Positions 26,498 through 35,127 of a stretch of 64,000 bases of DNA are shown here, piece after piece. Location of the stretch: NCBI RefSeq assembly GCF_943192915.1, contig NZ_CALPCD010000009.1, positions 17,828 through 81,827 on the forward strand, given 5' to 3'. Both the position numbers and the translations under genes were made by a program. Origin of the DNA: Anaerotardibacter muris. Lineage in GTDB: Bacteria > Actinomycetota > Coriobacteriia > Coriobacteriales > Eggerthellaceae. The notes beneath the pieces were generated by a model that searched no databases, was not told where the DNA came from, and saw only the letters and a list, made by a program, of their open reading frames with translations. Each line of letters begins with the position of its first letter. The stretch's first letter is position 1.

Positions 26498-26553
26498 TTG
26501 ACACAACCTCTGTGTGGGTTATAATCCTATTAACCTATCGAAATACTAGGAAT
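26498..26553 (+). promoter_or_regulatory. cysK promoter with putative Rrf2 operator
   Basis: TTGACA at 26498-26503 and TATAAT at 26520-26525 are perfect consensus boxes 16 bp apart. CCTATCGAAATACTAGGAAT at 26534-26553 overlaps the expected transcription start and is itself a partial dyad (CCTA/TAGG). It matches the rrf2 promoter site in most positions. A consensus promoter with an overlapping operator indicates control by repression. Confidence 0.75.
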
Positions 26554-26572
26554 TAATAAAAGGATGGATGTC

Positions 26573-27502
26573 ATGACAGTCTACGAATCCGTTGACCAGT
26601 TGGTCGGTCACACGCCGCTCTTCGAACTGAAGCATATTGAAGAGGCGCATGATGCTCCTGCGCGCATCATCGGCAAGCTGGAGTATTTCAATCCCGCTGG
26701 GTCAGTGAAGGATCGCGTGGCCAAGGCCATGATCGATGGCGCAGAGGCTGCGGGCTTGCTGAAGCCAGGAGCTACCATCATCGAGCCTACCTCGGGAAAC
26801 ACGGGAATTGGCCTAGCGTCCATCGGCGCATCACGTGGCTACAAGGTGATCCTTACCATGCCTGAGACCATGAGCGTCGAGCGTCGCAACCTCATCAAAG
26901 CTTACGGTGCCGAGATCGTGTTGACCGACGGCGCGAAGGGCATGAAGGGCGCCATCGAGAAAGCTAACGAGCTGGCGGCTGCAACGCCGGGCAGTTTCAT
27001 TCCTGGCCAGTTCATCAACCCTGACAATCCTGCCATCCATAAGGCAACCACCGGTCCTGAGATCTGGGAAGCGACCGATGGCAAAGTGGACATCTTGGTC
27101 GCGGGCGTGGGTACGGGCGGCACCATCACGGGTGCTGGTCAGTACTTGAAGGAGCAGAACCCCAACGTGAAGCTGGTGGCAGTGGAGCCCGCGGATTCAC
27201 CCGTGCTTTCTGAAGGGCGTTCGGGTTCGCATAAGATCCAAGGCATCGGTGCAGGTTTTGTACCTGATGTGCTCGATACGTCGCTCTACGATGAAGTGAT
27301 CACGGTTGCGAATGAAGATGCGTTCGCAATGGGTCGCGAGATCGGTCACAAGGAAGGCATCCTGGTGGGTATTTCCTCGGGCGCTGCAACATGGGCAGCG
27401 CTTGAACTGGCAAAACGCCCCGAAAACAAGGGCAAGAACATCGTAGTGATCATGCCCGATACGGGTGAGCGCTATCTTTCTACGCCTATGTTCGCAGAAT
27501 AG
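26573..27502 (+). CDS. cysK: Cysteine synthase A (O-acetylserine sulfhydrylase)
   Basis: This PLP enzyme makes cysteine from O-acetylserine and sulfide. [11 protein letters not shown] holds the PLP lysine (Lys46), [17 protein letters not shown] is the substrate loop, and [12 protein letters not shown] binds the cofactor phosphate; [10 protein letters not shown] closes the site. Length 309. ATG 26573 is taken because AAAAGGA ends eight bases before it; ATG 26564 overlaps that site. The monocistronic gene has a consensus promoter with a probable Rrf2 operator. No cysE is present in the window. Confidence 0.95.
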   Translation: MTVYESVDQLVGHTPLFELKHIEEAHDAPARIIGKLEYFNPAGSVKDRVAKAMIDGAEAAGLLKPGATIIEPTSGNTGIGLASIGASRGYKVILTMPETMSVERRNLIKAYGAEIVLTDGAKGMKGAIEKANELAAATPGSFIPGQFINPDNPAIHKATTGPEIWEATDGKVDILVAGVGTGGTITGAGQYLKEQNPNVKLVAVEPADSPVLSEGRSGSHKIQGIGAGFVPDVLDTSLYDEVITVANEDAFAMGREIGHKEGILVGISSGAATWAALELAKRPENKGKNIVVIMPDTGERYLSTPMFAE

Positions 27503-27594
27503 ACAACTTTCGCAAGAGAGCAAGTCGCTCGCTTGGTGGAATTCCTCTTCCAGCTCTTCTGACTTCTGCCTACTTCGTACTCGCGAAGCAGGCG

Positions 27595-28095
27595 TTACAT
27601 CAGGTCGGGCGACTTCTTGCTCGTTAAGCGATCGATCCGCAGCTCGAGCACCGCGCACCGTGGACCGTCCTTTTCGATTTCGTCCAAGATGAGATCGTGT
27701 TCGTTTGGGTCGAACTTCTTGCTCAATTTGTAGAGGGCTTCCGCTTTGGAAGCCTCTTCTAGTATGGCCACCTGCCCGAATGCGATTACGCTTTCATAGG
27801 TGGTTGCGAATTTCTGCGGGCGATAAGCGTGTTTGCCAACTACGCAGAAGCTTGCTTTTGGAGCGCGCGCAATAGCATCTAACTTGTGACCAACGAGCGC
27901 GCAATGAAAGTAGATCGCGCCCAGTTCAGCTGTGCCGTCCAGTCCGCCTTCGATGTACACGTGATTCATTGGTACGGTATAGGGATAGCCATCTTCACCA
28001 TGTAAAGCCAAGATGCCGTAATCAGTCTTGCGCAATAGCGCAACAGCTTCATCGCGAGTCATCTCTTGCCTGTGGCGCCTCATCTTCGGAAACAT
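27595..28095 (-). CDS. Pyridoxamine 5'-phosphate oxidase-like FMN-binding protein
   Basis: The 166-residue protein starts MFPKMRRHRQEMTRDEAVALLRKTDYGILAL and has YPYTVPMNHVYIEG and IYFHCALVGHKLDAIARAPK, the pattern of the NimA/PNPOx-like split-barrel flavoproteins (5-nitroimidazole reductase relatives). ATG 28095 has AGAAGGA in front; an upstream in-frame extension has no support. It converges on cysK and lies 43 nt downstream of the LOG gene. Substrate unknown; antibiotic nitroreduction is one possibility in this family, not shown here. Confidence 0.82.
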   Translation of the reverse strand: MFPKMRRHRQEMTRDEAVALLRKTDYGILALHGEDGYPYTVPMNHVYIEGGLDGTAELGAIYFHCALVGHKLDAIARAPKASFCVVGKHAYRPQKFATTYESVIAFGQVAILEEASKAEALYKLSKKFDPNEHDLILDEIEKDGPRCAVLELRIDRLTSKKSPDLM

Positions 28096-28138
28096 GGCCA
28101 ATCCTTCTGTTGTGAAAATATGATCGTCGAGACCTTCT

Positions 28139-28741
28139 CTACCCGAACAGGAGCATCTCCTGTTTTTCGGGGACGATGGGATGGCCGTCGAAATTACGGT
28201 CGGGTTCCCACGCTGCAAGGCTTTCGATCAGTTCATCGGCCGTGGCGGGGAACTGGTAGGCATCTTTGTCCCAGTTTTCGATGAAGTCATGCTGATGCAT
28301 GTTCTCGATCAGCTGTGCGAGCGGCTGGTAAAACCCATCGATGTCCAGGCAGAAGCACGGGCCCGCTGACATATGAAGGCGTATGCGTGACATGATCTCG
28401 GAAATTTCCTCGAGCGTGCCAACGCCTCCTGGCATGGCCACGAAAATATCGCCCAACTCGATCATCTTCGCCTTACGTTCGCCCATGGTCTCGACAATAT
28501 GAAGCTCGGTAAGATCGTGCTGTTCAACGCCTGCATCGATGAAGAACTGTGGCTCAACGCCGTAAACTTCGCCACCATGATCGAGCACTGTGCGCGAGAT
28601 AAGGCCCATGAGCCCCACAGAGCTGCCGCCATAAACAAGAGAGTTTCCCGATTCGCCGATCCACGTGCCCAATTTCACGGCCGCTTCAGCGTATTTCGGA
28701 TTGTTGCCTGGATTCGATCCACAATAAACCACGATATTCAT
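28139..28741 (-). CDS. LOG family protein (cytokinin-type phosphoribohydrolase fold)
   Basis: The 200-residue Rossmann-fold protein has YCGSNPGN at the start, VYGGSSVGLMG, GERKAKM and PGGVGTLEE at 104-112, the catalytic motif of LOG proteins that cleave the ribose phosphate from N6-modified AMP or other nucleoside monophosphates. The bacterial role is usually nucleotide salvage. Its ATG overlaps the stop of the upstream TPR gene as ATGA, so the two are translated together. Confidence 0.88.
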   Translation of the reverse strand: MNIVVYCGSNPGNNPKYAEAAVKLGTWIGESGNSLVYGGSSVGLMGLISRTVLDHGGEVYGVEPQFFIDAGVEQHDLTELHIVETMGERKAKMIELGDIFVAMPGGVGTLEEISEIMSRIRLHMSAGPCFCLDIDGFYQPLAQLIENMHQHDFIENWDKDAYQFPATADELIESLAAWEPDRNFDGHPIVPEKQEMLLFG

Positions 28742-31395
28742 ACCACTAATGATACTTCAAATCGATGTTCGATACCGCTTCCCTCCAGCGAAAAGATGAT
28801 GTTCATGAGTGCATCGTCGTTTTGATAGAAGAACGCAAGCAGCAGCAGGCTGTGGGCCACGTCGAACAGCCCTTCATCAAGGGCAGCAACGGCTGCCGCA
28901 CGAATAGCGTTGGCTAACGCTTCGGAAGGAGCAAGTGGTATCTGATGCATTTCAAGATGCGCATCGAGGTCTTCGCTCATAGGGAAGGGCAGCCCAGTTT
29001 CTTCCTGTAGCTCACGAATGCTACGAATGCAGGTCTCGGCCACGGCGGGTGAGGTCTCGAGCGCTTTCAGATAGCTAACGAGTGCTGCTTCAGGGTTGTT
29101 CATGCTCCACAACACATCACACAAACCTTGGTAAGCCGCAGCAAGATCGTTCGGTGGCGTGAGGCAGATGAGGGCGCCCTCCAGCGTTTCTTTTGCACCA
29201 GAAAGATCACCATTCGATGCTTGCGCCTGGGCGAGCACGCGGAAGCTGGGGGCAATGGTGGGAGCTGCTTGGAATGCGCGCTTTGCCACGCGGAGCGCAT
29301 CTTGTTTTGCGCCGATGCGGTCGAGAAGGGTGGAAAGCTCAAAGTGACAGAGCACATACGAATCTGGGATGAGCCTGGTTTCTTTGCCAGCATCTGCATA
29401 TGCCGAAGAGTTGGCAGGTGCAGGCATGCGGCCTGCCTTCATAAGGTTGTAGACCAGGCGCGATGCATAAGAATCGAACGCACGAAAGACGGTAGTTTCG
29501 TTGTCGGCGTAGGCTTTAGAGCTGTCGATCTCGGCAATAGCAGCGGAGAGTGTTTGAATGGCCTGCTCAACATCGCCCTTTTCGGCAAGTGCTTGTGCAG
29601 AGCGGAACGCGCGGGCGCACACATCGTCGCCGAGGAAGCAATTCACGGTGGAATTTTGCTCGTGCGGGTCGATCGTACCCTCAGTAAGAGCGGTCAAGAG
29701 CCTGGTGAACGCTTCTTTCATGCGTGGGCTTTCGGCAGCTTCAGGCGCAAGGCTTTCTTGGATCGAGCGTACTGCAGCAACAGCCGCGCTCGTGGTTTCG
29801 CTTGCGGCGATATCGTCGGCTAACCGCATAGCAAGTGCGCGCATATCCGTATTGAAATATATTTGGATGCCATCGAGCGTCTGAGTGCCGAGCGCCTTTG
29901 CAGCGGTGGGTGAAAGCGGGGCACCAGGCACGAAGATGAGGTTCGGGAGCGAATGATGGATCTGATCGAAGTCGTCCTCTTCGGCTGGTCGTGCATGTTG
30001 TGCATAGAGCGCTTCGGGGTTACCCACACGGTTGGCTTTGAACTGGTTAGCTGTTTCGTAGGTTGGGCGGTCGAAGCAGGCATTGAAGAGAGGGGCAGCA
30101 GGCTGGTCGCGCTCGAAGGGCGTGGCGCTTACGTGAACTTCAGTGATGCGTGATGAGGCACGAAAAGCGATGTCAGCCAGCAACAAACCCAAGCGCATGG
30201 CGTAGAGCTTGGCCGGCTCGGCAGCCCAGTCAGGCGATTGATCAAGGAGCGTGTCCACTAGTTGCGCATCAGGTACGCGCATGTCAAAGGAGACAAGTCC
30301 TTTCGACAGATCGACGAAGAAGCGTGCTTCTGCACGGATCGGTAAAGCCATGCGTTCGATACCCGCAGAGATACGAGCACGCGTTTCCCATTCGCCCTCT
30401 GGCGTTCCTTCAGGGAATTCGGTCGCCAAGCCGAATTCGATCGTTTGGTCGGCCGCTTTTTCGAAGAGGTAGGCTTCGCAACTGGCAAGCGTGGCAATAT
30501 CGCCATTTTGTTGGAGCACTTTTAGTAGTGCATCGCTGAGCCAGAACATGTTGAGTGCTGCTTCTACCTCCAGGATGGTATGCAGCGGGATAGTGGGCTC
30601 GGGATTCTTTTCTGAAACGTAGAACGTATCGGCATAGCGCGATGTGCGCACCAGCTGTAGCGGTGGCTCGTCGCCTTCAGGCACTTTCAGTTTGGTGATG
30701 CCGCTAGCTACGATGCGGTCGCGTAGTTTTGCAACCGCAGGATGCAAGGTGACCAAGGGGTCATCCTTTGCCTGGTCAGCACGGCTGACTATGCGTTTGA
30801 GCGCAGTGAGCAGGTCGTTGTTGGCGAGTGTTTGATACACGTCGCTGATGCCGAAAGGCAGACGCGCTGGCCCGAGTGAAGGGCGATAGACGAAGGCGAG
30901 ATACGCGCGCGTCATCAGGTCATAATAATGTAGACGTTGGCTGTGGCCTTTGAAGTCGTACCAAGAATCTTCGATGGTGTACTTCGCATTTTGGCCTGTG
31001 CCACTGCACATATAGTTGGCGCATTTGACCGTTTCACCTTCACGATTGACCGCGAAGATCGCACCTTGGTTTTCGGCATGATCCGATCGAGCGATGAAAA
31101 GATCCTGACGCTGAGCAGGAGGCTGCTCGAAGCCGACCTCGGTGGCGAACGCCCGTCCATAAAGATCGACGTAGGCTAGTACGCGTACTTTCTGATCCTC
31201 AGGGAATTCGACCACGTAAAAGCCACCCGACGGAGGAGTGGGGATGGCACCCTTGAACCAACCAAAGCGAGCGTTAGCAGGAGGAACGCCTGGTGAAACC
31301 TCTGCGACCGCATCTTCCATTACGTCCTTGCGGCACGACCAGATGCGTTCAGCTTTGCCTATGCGATAGATTCCATCTCCTAGGTAATCAGCCAC
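28738..31395 (-). CDS. Large unknown protein with C-terminal TPR repeats
   Basis: The 885-residue cytosolic protein is not recognised as a whole. No signal peptide or membrane helix is visible. The N-terminal 150 residues hold many aromatic residues (for example RFGWFKGAIPTPPSGGFYVVEFPED). The C-terminal third has helical pairs typical of tetratricopeptide repeats (CHFELSTLLDRIGAKQDAL and VLAQAQASNGDLSGAKETL). The start is GTG 31395, preceded by AGGAAGGGAAC. Its stop overlaps the LOG start (ATGA). The coupling hints at a shared process, but none can be named. Confidence 0.75.
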   Translation of the reverse strand: MADYLGDGIYRIGKAERIWSCRKDVMEDAVAEVSPGVPPANARFGWFKGAIPTPPSGGFYVVEFPEDQKVRVLAYVDLYGRAFATEVGFEQPPAQRQDLFIARSDHAENQGAIFAVNREGETVKCANYMCSGTGQNAKYTIEDSWYDFKGHSQRLHYYDLMTRAYLAFVYRPSLGPARLPFGISDVYQTLANNDLLTALKRIVSRADQAKDDPLVTLHPAVAKLRDRIVASGITKLKVPEGDEPPLQLVRTSRYADTFYVSEKNPEPTIPLHTILEVEAALNMFWLSDALLKVLQQNGDIATLASCEAYLFEKAADQTIEFGLATEFPEGTPEGEWETRARISAGIERMALPIRAEARFFVDLSKGLVSFDMRVPDAQLVDTLLDQSPDWAAEPAKLYAMRLGLLLADIAFRASSRITEVHVSATPFERDQPAAPLFNACFDRPTYETANQFKANRVGNPEALYAQHARPAEEDDFDQIHHSLPNLIFVPGAPLSPTAAKALGTQTLDGIQIYFNTDMRALAMRLADDIAASETTSAAVAAVRSIQESLAPEAAESPRMKEAFTRLLTALTEGTIDPHEQNSTVNCFLGDDVCARAFRSAQALAEKGDVEQAIQTLSAAIAEIDSSKAYADNETTVFRAFDSYASRLVYNLMKAGRMPAPANSSAYADAGKETRLIPDSYVLCHFELSTLLDRIGAKQDALRVAKRAFQAAPTIAPSFRVLAQAQASNGDLSGAKETLEGALICLTPPNDLAAAYQGLCDVLWSMNNPEAALVSYLKALETSPAVAETCIRSIRELQEETGLPFPMSEDLDAHLEMHQIPLAPSEALANAIRAAAVAALDEGLFDVAHSLLLLAFFYQNDDALMNIIFSLEGSGIEHRFEVSLVV

Positions 31396-31515
31396 GATGT
31401 TCCCTTCCTGGTGCCTGATTCGATGGTACCCAGTCTATCACGGTGGGCGAGCAGATACGGGATCTTGGGATCAATGTGCTTTGGGCAGCAAGAGACCAAG
31501 GCAATCTGTAGTCTG

Positions 31516-31983
31516 CTAAGACTGATCAGCGTGGGATCTTGGAGGCAACGCAACGATGCTACCCTTCTTCTTTTGGGGAGAAAGGCCAGCTCGCTTCATC
31601 AGACGGCGCATAGTAGGAGGGTTTTCGATGGCCTCTTGCATCAGCTTGTTCGCAGGAAGCGAAGGGATGCTCGTGCCACTTTCCCAACGGCTACAAGTCG
31701 GAAACGATACACCAATGACCCGTTCGAATTCTTTCTGACGAAGTCCATAGCGCGTGCGCAGAGCGCGAATATCTTCTGGCAAGAGCATATCGGTCTTGTC
31801 ACGATAGGCCTGCTTGAGCTTTTCGGAATAGGACGCCAGTTCATCGGCAGGAATTTCGATCTCGCCACACTGAGGACATCGAAGATGACGAATCCCTTCG
31901 ATAGAAAGCTGTTCTCCGCGAAATGATGTATCGATCGGCTCGATACTCTCAATGAGTTCGACGTTGCATCGCGTGCAATTCAT
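31516..31983 (-). CDS. MqsA/YgiT-type antitoxin: N-terminal zinc finger, C-terminal HTH
   Basis: The 155-residue protein has two CxxC pairs (MNCTRCNVE and LRCPQCGE) forming the zinc finger of MqsA, then an XRE-like helix-turn-helix (YGLRQKEFERVIGVSFPTCSRWESG) and a basic tail. MqsA antitoxins neutralise a toxin through the N-terminal part and repress the operon through the HTH. AAGGGG precedes ATG 31983. The upstream small gene, 10 nt away, takes the toxin position, and a 19-bp palindrome lies before both. Confidence 0.82.
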   Translation of the reverse strand: MNCTRCNVELIESIEPIDTSFRGEQLSIEGIRHLRCPQCGEIEIPADELASYSEKLKQAYRDKTDMLLPEDIRALRTRYGLRQKEFERVIGVSFPTCSRWESGTSIPSLPANKLMQEAIENPPTMRRLMKRAGLSPQKKKGSIVALPPRSHADQS

Positions 31984-31992
31984 AGATACCCC

Positions 31993-32274
31993 TTACGGTT
32001 CGAGAGAATAAGGAACGAGCGGGTGAATGCATAGTGGTCCAAGAGCGTTGTTTTGATCGGCGCCCGTATCGTTTTGAGCGATCCGAGATGAAAGATCCCG
32101 GGTGTAATTGCGTGCTCTAAGTAATATGAAGAATGTTCGTGCGATGGTTTCTTTAGGGTCTAGGCCACGGTCGATCAACGCGTTCGTATCGTGCAGGGAA
32201 ATGGTATACGAACTGGACCTAACCATACGGTCAAGCGTGTGTGGACCAATATCTTGCAGGGTCTGTTCGTGCAC
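31993..32274 (-). CDS. Putative toxin partner of the MqsA-like antitoxin (DUF4258-like, weak)
   Basis: The 93-residue frame begins with GTG 32274 behind GAGGGAG and ends 10 nt before the antitoxin start. It is not MqsR. The centre (YTISLHDTNALIDRGLDPKETIARTFF) vaguely recalls the S-x-H...RGL/I pattern of DUF4258 proteins that pair with YgiT-type zinc fingers, but the C-terminal 30 residues look unstructured (GADQNNALGPLCIHPLVP). Gene order and the operator support a toxin; the sequence alone does not. Confidence 0.5.
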   Translation of the reverse strand: MHEQTLQDIGPHTLDRMVRSSSYTISLHDTNALIDRGLDPKETIARTFFILLRARNYTRDLSSRIAQNDTGADQNNALGPLCIHPLVPYSLEP

Positions 32275-32290
32275 TGTCGCTCCCTCTCGA

Positions 32291-32309
32291 ATTTAGCATT
32301 ATGCTAAAT
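32291..32309. promoter_or_regulatory. 19-bp perfect palindrome upstream of the toxin-antitoxin genes
   Basis: ATTTAGCAT-T-ATGCTAAAT is a perfect inverted repeat with a one-base centre, 17 bp before the GTG of the toxin-like gene. It is the expected site for the HTH antitoxin to repress its own operon. Confidence 0.7.
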
Positions 32310-32417
32310 GTCAGGCAATCTGCTTCCTTCTATCCTAGCGAGCAGACCTTAGGAATTTTTGAACTATTTCTTGTGTCTCGCTAAAGTAAAACTGAAATTT
32401 TTTGTCAGTCGGGCCCT

Positions 32418-32741
32418 TTATTTTTTCTTGGTCTTGCGGGCGGGAAGTTCGGGATACATTGCTTCGAACAGGTCGCGCATTTGCGTATGATCCTCTACGT
32501 TCTCGATCTTGAGCATCATCTTTGCTCCTTCATAAGGCAGCTCGAGCGGCGCGCCAGAGAGCAGCTCTTCGGATGCTTTCGTAACCTTCACCAGCAAGCG
32601 GTCGTCGTAGATCCCGCCGACAACCTTGTCGCGAAAATAGACCACGTATTCTCCCATCATCGCACGTGATGAGACGTTTCCATCAGTAGCGATGTTCAGC
32701 TGCTCGATAACATAGTTGACGTGCTCTTTTGATGATGCCAT
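32418..32741 (-). CDS. TfoX/Sxy N-terminal domain protein
   Basis: The 107-residue protein (MASSKEHVNYVIEQL, MMGEYVVYFRDKVVGGIYDD, LPYEGAKMMLKIENVEDHTQM) matches the TfoX N-terminal family, known from competence regulators but common as a stand-alone domain in Gram-positives. Start 32741 follows GAAGGAGCATGCG; a longer frame across the divergent promoter is rejected. It is divergent from the GntR gene. A competence role is not supported by neighbours. Confidence 0.75.
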   Translation of the reverse strand: MASSKEHVNYVIEQLNIATDGNVSSRAMMGEYVVYFRDKVVGGIYDDRLLVKVTKASEELLSGAPLELPYEGAKMMLKIENVEDHTQMRDLFEAMYPELPARKTKKK

Positions 32742-32808
32742 CGCATGCTCCTTCGAATCTGCTCTTTGCATTAACTCTATCAGAATGTGGTCTGCATACC
32801 ATCGGGGC

Positions 32809-32862
32809 TTGACAGGGTAGAGAGCGCTGGTTATAGTGTACATATAGGGTATATACACTATA
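32809..32862 (+). promoter_or_regulatory. GntR/YtrA-type promoter and operator
   Basis: TTGACA 32809-32814 and TATAGT 32832-32837 are 17 bp apart. A 31-bp dyad spans 32832-32862: TATAGTGTA at the left and TACACTATA at the right, with further ATA/TAT symmetry inside. It overlaps the -10 box and the expected start of transcription, so binding of the GntR product just downstream would block RNA polymerase. Confidence 0.8.
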
Positions 32863-32874
32863 AGAGGTCGAACG

Positions 32875-33288
32875 ATGGAGACGTCCAGCGGATCGGCCAG
32901 AGAAGAAAAGACGAAAACTTTGGAAATACTGATATCTAACGCGAGCAATAAGCCGATCTATGCCCAGATCGCATCGCAGATCCAGGACGCCATCCTCTCA
33001 GGGGAATTGCCCGAAGGCGCACCGCTACCGTCCATTCGGTCGCTTGCGAATGACCTGCACATCAGCGTGATCACCACCAAGCGCGCTTACGCGGATCTTG
33101 AAGAAGCTGGTTTCATCGATACGGTCCAGGGCAAAGGGTCGTTCGTTGCGGGTGGTAACAAGGAGCTTCTGCGCGAAGGGCGCCTGAAACGAGTGGAAGA
33201 GATCATGGCTCAAGCGGTGGCCGAGGCCGAGGCGGCGAACATCTCGGTAGCGGAACTTCATAGCATCCTCGATGCGCTCTCCGAATGA
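32875..33288 (+). CDS. GntR family regulator, YtrA subfamily
   Basis: The 137-residue protein carries a GntR winged helix (PIYAQIASQIQDAILSGELPEGAPLPSIR split over residues 27-55, then NDLHISVITTKRAYADLEEAGF) and only a short C-terminal dimerisation helix, as in YtrA regulators of ABC operons. AGAGG precedes ATG 32875. The adjoining ATPase and permease, and the dyad over its own promoter, indicate an autorepressed Ytr-like operon, often induced by cell-wall stress. Confidence 0.88.
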   Translation: METSSGSAREEKTKTLEILISNASNKPIYAQIASQIQDAILSGELPEGAPLPSIRSLANDLHISVITTKRAYADLEEAGFIDTVQGKGSFVAGGNKELLREGRLKRVEEIMAQAVAEAEAANISVAELHSILDALSE

Positions 33289-33298
33289 AGACAGGAGC

Positions 33299-33366
33299 AC
33301 TGGTGAATGTTTCCAAGGTGCTTTGGAGCTGGCTTCGAGGCTGCCTTGGATAGCTCTATCACCAGT
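33299..33366. other. Nested inverted repeat between gntR and the ABC ATPase
   Basis: Outer arms ACTGGTGA (33299-33306) and TCACCAGT (33359-33366) enclose inner arms TCCAAGG (33312-33318) and CCTTGGA (33344-33350), with a further GC-rich centre containing CTTCGAG. The 149-nt gap has no gene. As RNA it would make a long two-tier stem; no T-run follows. It may be a leader structure tuning transporter expression relative to the repressor, or a small RNA. Confidence 0.55.
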
Positions 33367-33437
33367 CACAAACTGTCTGAGCGCATCTCGTGCGCTGACA
33401 GCTCGCGCGATCTATTCAATATGAAAGCTGGTTTAAC

Positions 33438-34373
33438 ATGCAGCCATTGATCAAGATAAATAACCTGATCAAGTCTTATAAAGGGTTTCAACTTGGGCCA
33501 GTTGACCTGGAGGTCGATGCAGGCACTATCGTGGGACTTGTGGGGTCGAACGGGGCGGGCAAGACCACGCTCATCAAGTCGCTCTTGGGAATGATAAGCC
33601 CAGATAGCGGCACCATGTCGATGCTCGGAAAACCCATCCAGCAGATCGACGACATCGATGCGGATCTGAAGAACAAGATCGGTGTTGTCTTGGACACGAG
33701 CGCCTTTACCCAGGAATCGCGCGTGCGGGATGTGGCGTTGCTCGGTCGCTGGGTGTTCTCGAACTGGGACACTCGCTATTTTCAGCAGCTCATGGATAGA
33801 TTCGGCCTTGCGGCAGATAAGAAGGTAACGGATCTTTCGCGCGGTATGGGCATGAAGCTTTCGTTAGCTTTCGCTTTGGCGCATCATCCACGATTGCTCA
33901 TTCTTGATGAAGCTACTGCAGGTCTTGATCCGCTAGCGCGCGATGAAGTGCTCGACATGCTGCGCGACTTCATGGCGGAGGGTGAATTACCTGGTGAAGC
34001 GGCAGTAGTTTCAGTGGCCCAGGAACCTCGCGCGATCTTGCTCTCTTCGCATATCACGTCCGACCTTGAGAAGATCGCCGACAGGATAGTTTGCATCGAT
34101 GATGGCCGTAAGGTGTTCGAGGCTGACAAGGAGACCATCTGTAATATCGCAGGTGTTGCGCGCTGCAAGAGCGATCAGGTAGAGCGGGTGATCGCAGTGC
34201 TCACCGACGCGCTCGATGACCCAAGCTCTCTTCGCGTGGTCGAAGGCAAATACTCCACCGACCTGCTGGTTCCCGATCGTTTCGCCTTCGCGCAGGCGTT
34301 TCCCGAAATTCCTGTTGAGCCTGTGTCTCTTGACGACTATCTAGCCCTCACCTTGAAAGGAGAGCAGCTATGA
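33438..34373 (+). CDS. ABC transporter ATP-binding protein (Ytr-like)
   Basis: The 311-residue ATPase has Walker A GLVGSNGAGKTTLIKS, a signature-like LSRGMGMKLSLAFALAH, Walker B LLILDEATAGLD and LLSSHITSDLEKIADRIVCID. A C-terminal part of about 85 residues follows the nucleotide domain, as in the YtrB and multidrug ABC-2 groups. The signature is LSRGM rather than LSGGQ, frequent in this group. It overlaps the permease start by four bases (ATGA). Confidence 0.9.
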   Translation: MQPLIKINNLIKSYKGFQLGPVDLEVDAGTIVGLVGSNGAGKTTLIKSLLGMISPDSGTMSMLGKPIQQIDDIDADLKNKIGVVLDTSAFTQESRVRDVALLGRWVFSNWDTRYFQQLMDRFGLAADKKVTDLSRGMGMKLSLAFALAHHPRLLILDEATAGLDPLARDEVLDMLRDFMAEGELPGEAAVVSVAQEPRAILLSSHITSDLEKIADRIVCIDDGRKVFEADKETICNIAGVARCKSDQVERVIAVLTDALDDPSSLRVVEGKYSTDLLVPDRFAFAQAFPEIPVEPVSLDDYLALTLKGEQL

Positions 34374-35086
34374 AAGCTATGATCTGTTCGGACTTCATCA
34401 CCATGAAGAACTCCCTTGGGCAACTGCTCATCTTGAATGTGCTGATCGCAGTGATCATCACCGTGTTCTCGAATTCGGTGTTGGCTGGTACGGCGGCGCT
34501 TGCGGTGATGATCCCATTCATGTACGTGTTATCGATAGCAGCTTATGACGACATGAACGGCTGGCAGTGCTTTCGACTTACGCTGCCACTCTCGCGACGT
34601 CAGGTGGTGGCCGGCCGTTATGCGTCTACGATCATCGTGTTCGTGGCCTGTGCACTGATCGCGCTCATTTACGCGTTCGTTTTCATGGGCGTTTGTTCGC
34701 TGCTCCCAGATGGTGCAGTGGCTGAAGAGCTGTTATTCGCGAACAATCCTGTTGAGACCATCATTGCTACGGTTGGCATGACGCTCTTCATTGCGTTGGT
34801 GGTCTCTGCCATAACGCTTCCTTTGATGCTGCGCTTCGGTATGACGAAGGCAACGCGCGTGATCCCTGTTGTTCTGGTCTTGTTGCTTGCGGGCGCGATC
34901 TATCTTGCTGGCGAAATGGGCATCGAAGATCAGCTTGCTTGGATGTTGGTGACGAACGGAGGCGAGCTTGTTTTCTTCACGCCTTCGCTCCAGTTGGCAT
35001 TGCTCGGAGCAGACGTGGCTGCGCTGGTGCTCTTCGTTCTTAGTTCGCTTATTGCCATGCAGTGGTATGCAGCGCGTCAATTCTAG
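34370..35086 (+). CDS. ABC-2 type permease
   Basis: The 238-residue protein has six predicted membrane helices (for example LGQLLILNVLIAVIITVFSN, ALIALIYAFVFMGVCS and LALLGADVAALVLFVLSSLI) and no large loop. Start ATG 34370 overlaps the ATPase stop. It completes the GntR-ATPase-permease operon. Substrate unknown. Confidence 0.85.
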   Translation: MKAMICSDFITMKNSLGQLLILNVLIAVIITVFSNSVLAGTAALAVMIPFMYVLSIAAYDDMNGWQCFRLTLPLSRRQVVAGRYASTIIVFVACALIALIYAFVFMGVCSLLPDGAVAEELLFANNPVETIIATVGMTLFIALVVSAITLPLMLRFGMTKATRVIPVVLVLLLAGAIYLAGEMGIEDQLAWMLVTNGGELVFFTPSLQLALLGADVAALVLFVLSSLIAMQWYAARQF

Positions 35087-35127
35087 CTTGAACTGGTGAA
35101 ACCGCGTGATCAGCTTCACGGGCAGTA

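Noticed and set aside
32742..32948. 69-codon N-terminal extension of the TfoX-like protein
   Set aside because: It runs across the divergent GntR promoter and lacks a ribosome site; the ATG at 32741 follows GAAGGAG.
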